From an uncultured Bacteroidales bacterium (GTDB lineage Bacteria > Bacteroidota > Bacteroidia > Bacteroidales > Paludibacteraceae), in NCBI GenBank assembly GCA_946186915.1, contig CAMHOY010000018.1, positions 1 to 39,829 of the forward strand: DNA of 39,829 nt. Reading direction: 5' to 3'. The stretch's first letter is position 1, and each line of letters opens with the position of its first letter. A program made the position numbers and the translations under genes. Below are positions 15,080 to 24,814 of this stretch, piece by piece. Below the pieces are notes generated by a model. That model worked only from the letters and a program-made list of their open reading frames with translations, was not told the origin of the DNA and ran no database searches.

Positions 15080-16083
15080 AGATACTCGTTGCACCATTGA
15101 ACTGGGGACTGGGACACGCCAGTCGTTGTGTGCCTTTGGTGCACCGCTTCCTTGCGGAAGGACATGAGGTGATCTTAGGAGGCGATGGAGAGAGCCTGAC
15201 ACTGCTGCGTAAGCATTTTCCGAAACTGCGTTATGTCTATCTGGCTCCGCTGAACTTACGCTACTCCAAAGGAAAGCGTCAGGTGGTGGCAATGCTTCGC
15301 GCTATTCCTCAACTCATCGGCTGGACCATCAAAGACCACGCCATTCTCAAGTCCGTGCTGCGCGAGGAACATATTGACCAAATCCTTTCAGACAACCGCT
15401 TCGGGTTATATGTCAATCGTCGGTCACAAACCGAGCCGCCTGTTGAAACGGTTTACATCACGCATCAATTGCATATCATGCTGCCCAAAGGATGGAAATG
15501 GCTGGAACCTCTCGCGGCGCGCCTGCACGCACGTATATATACGCGTTATAATAAGGTGTGGGTCCCGGACTTTGCCGATCCGGTAGCGAACTTGAGCGGT
15601 GAACTTGGACATCCTGTCTCTCTCTTCCCGTCTTCCCTTTCCAAGATAGAATATATCGGTCCGCTCAGCCGACTGACACCTACGGATAAAATCGCTGATT
15701 ATGAGGTAGTTGCGGTACTTAGCGGTTTAGAACCCCAACGCACGTTGTTCGAAAAAGAACTATTGGCGCGCTATCAGGATACAGCGCAATCGGTGCTGAT
15801 TGTGCAAGGCCTGATAAATCGCCCGAACACACGGATAAAAAGGGGAAAGATAACCATTGTCCCGCATGTGAATGATGCCGAATTGACCGCGGCATTGATA
15901 GGGGCAAAACATATCATCGCCCGCTCCGGATATTCCACTATTATGGACTTGAATGCTTTAGGACTGCTATCCCCCAAAGCACACAATAAGCATCCTCTGG
16001 TTGAACTCATTCCAACGCCCGGACAACCCGAACAAGAGTACTTGGCAACGCGATTTTTAGAAAAAAATGCAGAAAAGTGCTAA
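15076..16083 (+). CDS. MurG-like (GT28-type) glycosyltransferase
   Basis: 335 residues. The N-terminal domain opens with ILVAPLNWGLGHASRCVPLV, a Rossmann start with the GxGHxxR signature of MurG/GT28 enzymes. A linker with IEYIGPLSRL leads to a C-terminal domain with AIIARSGYSTIMDL-like residues (IIARSGYSTIMDL) and the PGQPEQEYLA nucleotide-binding motif. It would transfer a sugar from a nucleotide donor to a lipid or envelope acceptor. It ends only about 12 residues after PGQPEQEYLA, earlier than MurG-like proteins usually do, and the tRNA-Glu promoter begins right behind it. It overlaps the radical SAM gene by ATGA. Confidence 0.8.
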   Translation: MKILVAPLNWGLGHASRCVPLVHRFLAEGHEVILGGDGESLTLLRKHFPKLRYVYLAPLNLRYSKGKRQVVAMLRAIPQLIGWTIKDHAILKSVLREEHIDQILSDNRFGLYVNRRSQTEPPVETVYITHQLHIMLPKGWKWLEPLAARLHARIYTRYNKVWVPDFADPVANLSGELGHPVSLFPSSLSKIEYIGPLSRLTPTDKIADYEVVAVLSGLEPQRTLFEKELLARYQDTAQSVLIVQGLINRPNTRIKRGKITIVPHVNDAELTAALIGAKHIIARSGYSTIMDLNALGLLSPKAHNKHPLVELIPTPGQPEQEYLATRFLEKNAEKC

Positions 16084-16087
16084 AAAA

Positions 16088-16119
16088 TTTGGTCAATTCA
16101 AAAAAAAGCAGTACCTTTG
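16088..16119 (+). promoter_or_regulatory. tRNA-Glu/rpsT promoter
   Basis: TTTG at 16088-16091, 20 bases, TACCTTTG at 16112-16119, then GCACCCGC. From about 16084 to 16130 the sequence is identical, apart from one base in the -7 element, to the tRNA-Gly promoter on the minus strand at 31565-31610, including the spacer with eight A residues. Confidence 0.85.
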
Positions 16120-16137
16120 CACCCGCTTTTGTCGCTT

Positions 16138-16209
16138 GGTGCCATCGTATAACGGTTAGTACTCAAGATTTTCATTCTTGCAATAGGGGTTCGATTCCCC
16201 TTGGCACTA
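16138..16209 (+). tRNA. tRNA-Glu (UUC)
   Basis: 72 bases forming a full cloverleaf. The acceptor stem pairs GGTGCCA with TGGCACT (G-U at the first pair). The anticodon stem CAAGA/TCTTG holds loop TTTTCAT with anticodon TTC at 16171-16173. The T stem AGGGG/CCCCT encloses TTCGATT. The discriminator base is A. CCA is not encoded. It is read from the promoter at 16088-16119 and no terminator separates it from rpsT, so it probably heads a tRNA-mRNA transcript. Confidence 0.95.
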
Positions 16210-16215
16210 CACAAA

Positions 16216-16259
16216 GACCTTCCCTAAAGTCAAGTCCTGAGGCCGATCCTCTCAAGGTC
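16216..16259 (+). promoter_or_regulatory. Structured leader between tRNA-Glu and rpsT
   Basis: GACCTT (16216-16221) can pair with AAGGTC (16254-16259). Inside it GAGG (16239-16242) pairs with CCTC (16248-16251) around loop CCGAT. A second small hairpin, GTCCG-CGAGT-CGGAC, follows near 16279-16293, just before the rpsT start. This could be an autoregulatory leader for S20 or a tRNA-processing element; I do not recognise it as a known family. Confidence 0.4.
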
Positions 16260-16309
16260 AAAGGATATTTACTAAATCGTCCGCGAGTCGGACAAAAAAC
16301 AGAAACAAG

Positions 16310-16564
16310 ATGGCAAACCACAAATCATCTTTGAAGCGTATTCGCCAAACGGCTGCGCGCAAAGCACACAATCATTACTACGCTAAAACCGCACGTAACG
16401 CTGTGCGTGACTTGCGCAAGACTACTGACAAAGCTGCTGCTGCACAAGCACTGCCCAAAGTAAGCTCCATGCTGGATAAATTGGCTAAACGTCACATTAT
16501 TCACAACAATAAGGCTGCAAACCTCAAATCGAAGTTGGCTCGCTTTGTGAATAAACTGGCTTAA
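16310..16564 (+). CDS. rpsT: 30S ribosomal protein S20
   Basis: 84 residues, Lys/Ala-rich, with the typical start [21 protein letters not shown] and the helical [13 protein letters not shown] and [17 protein letters not shown] blocks. S20 binds 16S rRNA early in 30S assembly. It has no promoter of its own that I can see and is read through from tRNA-Glu. A strong terminator follows 50 bases after the stop. Confidence 0.97.
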   Translation: MANHKSSLKRIRQTAARKAHNHYYAKTARNAVRDLRKTTDKAAAAQALPKVSSMLDKLAKRHIIHNNKAANLKSKLARFVNKLA

Positions 16565-16614
16565 TCTATTGGTTAAGAATAGGTTGGCGTAATAGTACGC
16601 ATTTAGGTCAAACG

Positions 16615-16649
16615 GAAGAATTACCAAATGGTGATTCTTCTTTTTTTTT
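16615..16649 (+). terminator. Rho-independent terminator after rpsT
   Basis: GAAGAATTACC (16615-16625) pairs with GGTGATTCTTC (16630-16640) with one G-U pair, and nine T residues follow. Confidence 0.92.
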
Positions 16650-16688
16650 GCTCTCTTTTTATTATTTTTGTAAAAAATATTAAAAATA

Positions 16689-16720
16689 TTTGCATATATC
16701 AATTATTTTTTGTAATTTTG
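16689..16720 (+). promoter_or_regulatory. gyrB promoter
   Basis: TTTG at 16689-16692, 20 bases, TAATTTTG at 16713-16720; start near 16727, giving a leader of about 77 bases before the gyrB ATG. Confidence 0.85.
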
Positions 16721-16730
16721 CGGCCTAAAT

Positions 16731-16761
16731 ATGTGTGCGCGCGCTTAGTACGCGCCCGCAC
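16731..16761 (+). promoter_or_regulatory. GC-rich leader hairpin with a five-codon upstream ORF before gyrB
   Basis: GTGCG-CGCG (16735-16743) can pair with CGCG-(CC)-CGCAC (16751-16761) with a two-base bulge, in an otherwise AT-rich leader. The 5' arm is also a mini-ORF, ATG at 16731 to TAG at 16746-16748 (M-C-A-R-A), beginning only a few bases after the predicted transcript start. Confidence 0.4.
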
Positions 16762-16791
16762 GCGAAAGTTTTAGTTTGGAGAATATAATAA

Positions 16792-18791
<2,000 letters not shown>

Positions 18792-18792
<1 letters not shown>

Positions 18793-19334
18793 TGCGAATA
18801 GCGGTTTATTGTTCGGCAAAAGATGCGATTCCCGAGGAGTATCTGCAGTTGGGTGATGCTTTAGGTCGCTGGATAGGTGAGCATGGTTACACCTTGCTGT
18901 ATGGTGGTGCTACGGGAGGTCTGATGACGCGAGTGAGTGATGCGGCGAAAACAGCAGGAGCATTTGTTGTCGGTGTCATTCCGCCACGTATCATTGCTGC
19001 CGGACGACAAGCGGAGAACTGCGATAACCTGATTATGGTGGCAAATATGTCTGAACGGAAACAGATAATTCGTTCTAATTCGGATGTGATCGTATGCCTA
19101 CCGGGCAGTTATGGCACGCTTGATGAAATGATGGATGCGACGTCTTCCGGCATTGTCGGTGAGCATCACAAACCGATTTACGCGTTGAACTACAAAGGAT
19201 TCTATGAACCGCTCAAGCAGCAGATCAAACTGATGGAACAATTGCGGTTTATCCCTGCGCAGCAGAGTTGCAAACCTTTCTTCGTGGACACATTGGAAGA
19301 GTTGTATGAAAAGATCATAAATTTGAAATTATAA
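18792..19334 (+). CDS. LOG-family nucleoside 5'-monophosphate phosphoribohydrolase-like protein
   Basis: 180 residues with the Rossmann-like fold of the LOG/YvdD family (TIGR00730): YCSAKDAIP, YGGATGGLMTRVSDAA and VVGVIPPRI. Family enzymes release the base from cytokinin or adenosine nucleotides. The signature normally written PGGxGTxxE is here PGSYGTLDE, with Ser for the second Gly, while the Glu and the GT pair are kept. It is translated from an ATG overlapping the gyrB stop. Activity is plausible, but the substrate cannot be told from sequence. Confidence 0.85.
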
Positions 19335-19347
19335 ATCATAAACCATA
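19318..19347. repeat. AAATTATAAATCATAAACCATAAAG repeat at a junction
   Basis: Short AT-rich near-tandem units span the stop of the LOG gene and most of the gap before the next ATG. Confidence 0.45.
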
Positions 19348-19356
19348 AAGTATCTT

Positions 19357-20697
19357 ATGAACCTATTTACGGCCAGACTAACCGGCAAAATGCTCTCCAC
19401 AGAGCAGTTTGAGAAAACCATCTATGACATGCAAGAGCGTGTAAAACGCTGGCGTGCTATCGAGAAATCGCCTGAATTGGCGGAGTACAACGAACTCAAG
19501 AAGATTATCGAGAGTTCGGATTTCCAGGAGAAGAAGAACGCTCTGAAAAACCGTAAGTATAAGGATACGGACGAGGGACGTAAAACGGCTGCACTTGAGC
19601 GTCTGTCTTCGACCCTGCGAATGAAGGGGTACAAGTACGCACAGAACAGTGAGACCTTCCAGGCTTTCTTGAAGTTCCGTGAAAGCGATGCCTTCCAGAA
19701 CAAGGAGGATAACTCTGTGACTGCTTCTGAGCGTCGCATGTACAATATGATTTATCGTTCGGCGTTCTACAAGAACTACCAGAAAGTGCTGAACTCATCA
19801 GAGTTGAAACAACTCATAGAGTTGGAGAAAGAGACCTCGACGGAGGATTTCAAGCAACGTAATGCACTCTGGGCAGACGAAAAGCGTTGGGTTCACTCGG
19901 AGGAATACAAGAAGGAAAAACGCTATCTCGAACTGGCAAAATCCGAAGATATTAAGTTCTACTTCACTTCGCGCGAGGAAAAGATCGACTGGGCAGAACT
20001 ATTCCGTCCGTCTTTCGATGACGACATGACGTCTTCCAAGAACTGGAAGCCAGGCTATGGATATGCGAATCCTGCAATGAAGGACGGTCACTCTCGTACC
20101 TCTGAGCATCAGGCATATAATGGTGGTAAGAACACGTTCTTCGCCGAAGGACGCATGGACCTCGAGACCCATCAGGAGAGCAAGAAAACGGTAGCTTGGG
20201 ATGAAAAGAAGGGCTTTATTGAGCATGTGTTCGACTATACGTCCGATGTGATGAACACCAAAGAGGCCTTTGCGCAAGAGAGTGGTTTGTTTATGGCAAA
20301 AGTGCGTAGCCAGGGTTTCGGTCACCATTTCTTCGGCCTTACCACTGGCAAACTGAAGAGCCCGATGGTTGCCCTCTATCACTATAACGGATCCACCCAC
20401 CAGATGGGTTATGTTGATGGTCTGAAGACACAGATGGCCAATCTGACTGGCGTGCTCCGATCTATGTACCATGTCTATTCTTTCCGTTGGACAAAGCACG
20501 AACTGATATGGTATGTCAATAACCTTGAGGTACTTCGTTTGCCCAATCGCTTGCCGAAAGAGGCTATGTTCTTCCTGGCTCAGAGTTGGCTGCCGAAGAC
20601 TGAGAAGGGTGGCGAAGGTAAGTTGAAAGTGCAATGGGCACGTGTCTTCCGTAGTGTTGAAGACTCTCCGCTTGCGCAACGTAATACCAAGGAATAA
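19357..20697 (+). CDS. Uncharacterised protein: helical repeats plus a GH16/lectin-like jelly roll
   Basis: 446 residues, no signal peptide. The first 210 residues are charged helices with a recurring pattern of about 35 residues ending in S-x-x-F or similar (IIESSDFQ, FRESDAFQ, STEDFKQ, KSEDIKFYF). The C-terminal half (about 225-435) reads like a concanavalin-type jelly roll. It has MAKVRSQGFGHHFFGLTTG, HVYSFRWTKHELIWYVNNLE, LPKEAMFFLAQSW and a final KVQWARVFRS, the layout of GH16 enzymes. The GH16 catalytic ExDxxE motif is absent where it should fall (ALYHYNG). It is probably a cytoplasmic or cell-associated binding protein rather than a glycosidase. It lies between the LOG gene and kdsA in the gyrB unit. 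Confidence 0.65.
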   Translation: MNLFTARLTGKMLSTEQFEKTIYDMQERVKRWRAIEKSPELAEYNELKKIIESSDFQEKKNALKNRKYKDTDEGRKTAALERLSSTLRMKGYKYAQNSETFQAFLKFRESDAFQNKEDNSVTASERRMYNMIYRSAFYKNYQKVLNSSELKQLIELEKETSTEDFKQRNALWADEKRWVHSEEYKKEKRYLELAKSEDIKFYFTSREEKIDWAELFRPSFDDDMTSSKNWKPGYGYANPAMKDGHSRTSEHQAYNGGKNTFFAEGRMDLETHQESKKTVAWDEKKGFIEHVFDYTSDVMNTKEAFAQESGLFMAKVRSQGFGHHFFGLTTGKLKSPMVALYHYNGSTHQMGYVDGLKTQMANLTGVLRSMYHVYSFRWTKHELIWYVNNLEVLRLPNRLPKEAMFFLAQSWLPKTEKGGEGKLKVQWARVFRSVEDSPLAQRNTKE

Positions 20698-20700
20698 GCT

Positions 20701-21489
20701 ATGTTTCTCATTAGCGGCCCGTGTGCGATTGAAAATAGAGAGATGGTGATGCGGACGGCGGAGACACTGCGACGTCTTTGCTATGACCTTGGTATCACGC
20801 TTTATTTCAAATCTTCCTTCGATAAAGCAAACCGTACATCCCTTTCTGCCCGCGGAGTAGGCATGGAAGAGGGACTGCGTATCCTGCAAGAAGTGAAGAC
20901 GCAATTCGGACTGCCAATCTTGACGGATGTTCACGAAAGTGTACAGTGCGCACCGGTGGCCGAAGTAGCTGATGTGCTGCAGATTCCGGCATTCTTGAGT
21001 CGACAAACGGACTTACTGCAAGCCGCTGCTGTGACGGGACGTATCGTGAATGTAAAAAAAGGCCAGTTCATGGCGCCGTGGGATATTGGTGGTGCGATAG
21101 AGAAGATCGAACAAGTAACGCCTGGCGCAGCGAGAGAAGGGCATGTGTGGCTCACGGAACGTGGTTCTTCTTTCGGATACGGAAGACTGGTCGTGGATAT
21201 GATCTCTTTGGTAGAGATGCGTCGTTTCGGATGCCCGGTAATCTTCGATGCAACGCATGCCGTACAACAACCTTCGACACCGAATGGTGTGACAGGCGGG
21301 AACCGAGAGATGGTACCGTACTTGATGCGCGCGGCATTGGCGGTAGGTGTTGATGGTTTATTTATCGAAACCCACCCTGATCCGGACCATGCTATCTCGG
21401 ATGCTGCTAATCAGGTGAGACTGTCGGATATGAGAAATCTACTCTCGCAAGCGCTGGAAATAGATTCGCTAATTGCTAATCGTAAATAA
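20701..21489 (+). CDS. kdsA: 3-deoxy-D-manno-octulosonate 8-phosphate synthase KdsA
   Basis: 262 residues, three bases after the previous stop. It condenses arabinose 5-phosphate with phosphoenolpyruvate to make Kdo-8-phosphate for the LPS inner core. Motifs are SGPCAIEN, FKSSFDKANRTS, LTDVHE, IPAFLSRQTDLL and VNVKKGQFMAPWD. Cys8 in SGPC corresponds to the metal-binding Cys of the Aquifex-type enzyme; E. coli has Asn there, so this should be a metal-dependent KdsA. It fits the envelope theme of the window. Confidence 0.95.
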   Translation: MFLISGPCAIENREMVMRTAETLRRLCYDLGITLYFKSSFDKANRTSLSARGVGMEEGLRILQEVKTQFGLPILTDVHESVQCAPVAEVADVLQIPAFLSRQTDLLQAAAVTGRIVNVKKGQFMAPWDIGGAIEKIEQVTPGAAREGHVWLTERGSSFGYGRLVVDMISLVEMRRFGCPVIFDATHAVQQPSTPNGVTGGNREMVPYLMRAALAVGVDGLFIETHPDPDHAISDAANQVRLSDMRNLLSQALEIDSLIANRK

Positions 21490-21490
21490 T

Positions 21491-23185
21491 ATGGAGAAAA
21501 CCATCACCGTTTATTGCAAGAACACGCGTACATACCATGAGGTCCCGCGTGGTATTTCACTGATAGAACTCAAAGATCGCTTGGGTATCCAAATGAAATA
21601 CCCGATTATTGCGGCTCTGGTCAATTACAAAGTGGAAAACCTGGATTTCCTGCTATACAAGCCAAAAGACGTGGAGTTTTTAGATGCGAGTACACCGGCA
21701 GGTATGCGTGCTTACGTGCGTACATTAGGTATGGTACTTGGCGCAGCGGTGAATGAGTTATATCCGCGTATGGACCTGCGTGTGGAGCACCCGATTAGCA
21801 AAGGATATTATTGTACGCTGCAATGGCATATAGATAAAGAGACCAATCCTGCCGAAGAGAAGGAGCCGCCCGTAGTGACACGGGAGATGGTGAAGGCAAT
21901 CAAGGACCGTATGCTGCAAATCATAGCGGAGAATCGTCCGATCATTGAAGAAGAGAAACAGACGAAAGTTGTGATAAAGATGTTCGCAGAGCGTTATAAC
22001 AATGAGTCGTCTATCTTTGAAGCTCTTGGAAATCCTTATTGCCGCTATTTCCGTATGGGCGACTATATAGATTATTACACGAATGTGCTGCTGCCCACTT
22101 CCGGATATATCAATGTCTTTGACCTGCGGCTTTTCCAGGATGGCTTGTTGTTACGCATCCCGAATCGTAATAATCCGACGGTACTCGAAGATGAGGTGTC
22201 GCAAGATAAGATGTTCTCTATCTTCCAGGAGTACAATCGCTGGAATAAGTTGCTGCGAATCAATAATGTCAGTGACTTTAACGTAGCTTGCAAACAGAAT
22301 AAATCCTTCGAATTGATCAAATTGGCAGAGGCACTACATGAGAAAAAGATTGCACAGATAGCGGATGCAATTGCGGCTAAGCGCCCGAAGATAGTTTTCA
22401 TTTCCGGTGCTTCATCGTCTGGTAAAACAACATTCTCTAAACGTTTGCAGATTCAGTTGCTGGTCGATGGCGTGCGCCCGGAAGTGTTGTCCATGGATGA
22501 CTATTTTGTTAATCGTGTGGATACACCGAAAGATGAGAACGGTGTATGGGATTTCGAGCATGTAGAAGCCGTTGACCTGCCTTTCTTCCGCCAGCAGATG
22601 CATGACTTGCTGGAAGGCAAAGAGGTGGACCTGCCAACGTATGACTTTACCAAAGGTGAGCGCGTATTTAGAGGAAATAAACTGAAATTGCAGAAGGACT
22701 CAGTGCTGGTGATAGAAGGACTCCATGCTCTTAACCCGTGCATTCTGCCGGATGTAAGTAGGGATCTGACTTTTAAGATTTATGTTTCCGCACTGACAAC
22801 TATCAATATTGACAACCATAACTGGATTCCTACTACAGATATCCGCTTGTTGCGTCGAATCGTACGTGACTATAAGTACCGCGGCTACTCTGCGCGCGAG
22901 ACGATTGCCCGTTGCCCGTCGGTAGTGCGTGGTGAGACCAAATGGGTGTATCCGTTCCAAGAGGAAGCAGATGTAATGTTCAATTCTGCCCTTATTTTTG
23001 AGTTCGCCGTGCTGAAACGCCATGCTGAACCGATTTTACAGGAAGTGCCGAAGTTCTGCGAGGAATATACCGAGGCACACCGTCTGTTGAAATTCCTGCA
23101 GTATTTCGTGCCGATACCCGAACGCGAGATTCCGCCTACATCCTTCTTGCGCGAGTTCGTCGGTGGTTCGTCCTTCCGTTACTAA
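21491..23185 (+). CDS. Uridine kinase-like nucleoside kinase with N-terminal TGS domain
   Basis: 564 residues from the ATG at 21491, just after the kdsA stop; an earlier in-frame start would overlap kdsA. The N-terminus (ITVYCKNTRTYHEVPRGISL) is a TGS domain as in threonyl-tRNA synthetase, followed by a ThrRS-like accessory region with HPISKGYYC. A P-loop kinase of the uridine kinase/phosphoribulokinase type starts near residue 303 (FISGASSSGKTTFSKRL), with DDYFVNR and YDFTKGERV. It should phosphorylate a nucleoside. This two-part architecture is typical of Bacteroidota; the purpose of the TGS part is not known. Confidence 0.88.
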   Translation: MEKTITVYCKNTRTYHEVPRGISLIELKDRLGIQMKYPIIAALVNYKVENLDFLLYKPKDVEFLDASTPAGMRAYVRTLGMVLGAAVNELYPRMDLRVEHPISKGYYCTLQWHIDKETNPAEEKEPPVVTREMVKAIKDRMLQIIAENRPIIEEEKQTKVVIKMFAERYNNESSIFEALGNPYCRYFRMGDYIDYYTNVLLPTSGYINVFDLRLFQDGLLLRIPNRNNPTVLEDEVSQDKMFSIFQEYNRWNKLLRINNVSDFNVACKQNKSFELIKLAEALHEKKIAQIADAIAAKRPKIVFISGASSSGKTTFSKRLQIQLLVDGVRPEVLSMDDYFVNRVDTPKDENGVWDFEHVEAVDLPFFRQQMHDLLEGKEVDLPTYDFTKGERVFRGNKLKLQKDSVLVIEGLHALNPCILPDVSRDLTFKIYVSALTTINIDNHNWIPTTDIRLLRRIVRDYKYRGYSARETIARCPSVVRGETKWVYPFQEEADVMFNSALIFEFAVLKRHAEPILQEVPKFCEEYTEAHRLLKFLQYFVPIPEREIPPTSFLREFVGGSSFRY

Positions 23186-23209
23186 TGGCATAGAAGTTGT
23201 TGTTTGTAG

Positions 23210-23665
23210 ATGAATATGAAAAGAATAGTAGTTATATTTTGCATTGCGTTCGCTGCCGTACAGGTATGGGCAAATGACTCGCTGCGCGTGGCTCTAAGTC
23301 CGAATTTGCTGGACTCAATGCCGGGTGTGGAAGTGTTGCAGGACTCTGCGGTAGGTATACTTTTGCAAGCCGCAATGCAAGGAAAGATGGAGTTGGTGGA
23401 GATAGATGGTTATCGCGTACAGATATATTCCTCCAACCAGCAACAGGCAGCTAAATCCGAAGCCTTGGATTTGGAATCGAAGATCAAAGATAAAATTGAT
23501 CAGACGGTATATGTGCTGTATATGCCACCCTTCTGGAAAGTCAGGTTAGGCGATTTTCGTACGTATGAAGAGGCTAAGGTGTATAAAAAGATCTTTGTGG
23601 ACCAATTCCCTGAAGTGACGGGTGATACCTATATAGTACGGGATAAAATTCAAGTTTTGCAGTGA
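23210..23665 (+). CDS. Exported SPOR-domain protein
   Basis: 151 residues (a second ATG at 23216 is equally possible) with a signal peptide ending VQVWA. The C-terminal 75 residues ([18 protein letters not shown] ... [17 protein letters not shown]) are a SPOR domain, which binds denuded glycan strands of peptidoglycan at division sites or elsewhere in the periplasm. The short N-terminal part has no recognisable domain. The stop codon overlaps the folE start by one base (TGATG). Confidence 0.85.
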   Translation: MNMKRIVVIFCIAFAAVQVWANDSLRVALSPNLLDSMPGVEVLQDSAVGILLQAAMQGKMELVEIDGYRVQIYSSNQQQAAKSEALDLESKIKDKIDQTVYVLYMPPFWKVRLGDFRTYEEAKVYKKIFVDQFPEVTGDTYIVRDKIQVLQ

Positions 23666-24249
23666 TGGATTTGCAAGAGTTTCATAGTAATCCGGAAGTG
23701 ACTGCCGCTATAGAGAAGGCGGTGGAATCAACGCTTATTCAAATTGGTGAGAATCCTCAGCGTGAAGGGTTGAAGAAAACGCCTCATCGTGTTGGAAAAG
23801 CTTTGCAGTTCCTCACGAAAGGCTATAAAGAAGACCCGGAGGCTATCTTGCGTTCGGCACTCTTTGAAGAAGACTATCGTCAGATGGTGGTGGTCAAAGA
23901 CATTGATTTTTACTCTCTTTGCGAGCATCACATGTTGCCTTTCTTCGGCAAGGTTCATGTAGCATATATCCCCAACGGACGTATTACCGGACTCAGTAAG
24001 ATTGCCCGAGTGGTAGATGTTTTTGCCCGGCGTTTGCAGGTACAGGAACGCCTCACAACGCAGATCAAGGATTGTATCCAAAATACCTTGAATCCATTAG
24101 GTGTGATGGTGGTCATTGAGGCGGAGCACCTGTGTATGCAGATGCGAGGTGTGCAGAAACAACACGCGATGACGGTAACCTCGGATTTTACCGGCGTCTT
24201 CAATCAAGCCAAAACCCGCGAAGAGTTCATGAAGTTGATCAAGGGTTAA
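23665..24249 (+). CDS. folE: GTP cyclohydrolase I
   Basis: 194 residues starting at the ATG at 23665, which shares a base with the previous stop. It converts GTP to dihydroneopterin triphosphate, the first step of folate synthesis. The zinc and catalytic region [20 protein letters not shown] is complete, followed by [20 protein letters not shown] and the late zinc Cys/His region [12 protein letters not shown]. It is the last gene of the gyrB unit. Its stop overlaps by four bases the stop of a convergent pseudogene, and I see no terminator between them. Confidence 0.96.
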   Translation: MDLQEFHSNPEVTAAIEKAVESTLIQIGENPQREGLKKTPHRVGKALQFLTKGYKEDPEAILRSALFEEDYRQMVVVKDIDFYSLCEHHMLPFFGKVHVAYIPNGRITGLSKIARVVDVFARRLQVQERLTTQIKDCIQNTLNPLGVMVVIEAEHLCMQMRGVQKQHAMTVTSDFTGVFNQAKTREEFMKLIKG

Positions 24250-24814
24250 CGTTCTTCCAACGCGATGCACTCGCCTTCGGCGGTAAGCACGAAGAGTGTG
24301 TCCGGAGAACAATAGTCGGGAGAGAATATACTGCGAGTGCGCATTGCCGCGTTACTCGCGGTATCGTTTCTATAGGATAGTCCTGCTGCATCAATCATCG
24401 AAGCAAAGAGCATAGACGAGTTGTCGCAATGCTCCGCATGTGCTTGCAGTTGGGCAATCTTATCAGGATGAAGAGCCGCATATTCATCGCTATACCAGAT
24501 AATCAGTGGCACGTGGAAAAGCCATTTGCTGGCACTATAATTGCCATGCAGCACTAAATTCCTCTCATCATCATATAAGTTCTCTCCGTGGTCCGACATA
24601 TACAGGATCAATGCCGGTATGCTACTATAAAATACACGCACCGACGCAAAAAGAGCATAGGAATGAATAAACACACACCTACTGCTATCAAGTATCCAAT
24701 TGCTTTAAGAGGCGAAGCCAAATCGCTGGCCATGAAGCAGGCACAGATGTTCGGGAAGAGCAGTATTAAAAAGAGTACTGCACTCCGAAGTATTGTTTTG
24801 ACCTTTTTCGATAT
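24246..24814 (-). pseudogene. Decayed phosphoethanolamine (EptA-like) transferase
   Basis: Two pieces of one gene remain. Reading from 24814 on the minus strand, the N-terminal membrane segment is recognisable (SKKVKTILRSAVLFLILLF ... FIPMLFLRRCVYFIV) and stops at a TGA at 24608-24610. The C-terminal catalytic piece continues in another frame (ALILYMSDHGENLYDD; FHVPLIIWYSDEY), ending at 24246. The whole middle, including the nucleophile Thr region, is missing. The expected ATG after the upstream stop is ATA, where TAATA replaces the usual TAATG overlap. It would have modified lipid A or glycans with phosphoethanolamine. It is last in the minus operon behind the PorZ-like gene. Confidence 0.8.

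Noticed and set aside
19999..21006. A 335-residue minus frame spanning the jelly-roll gene and kdsA
   Set aside because: It crosses two plus-strand genes with conserved motifs (kdsA is certain) and has no promoter or recognisable features.
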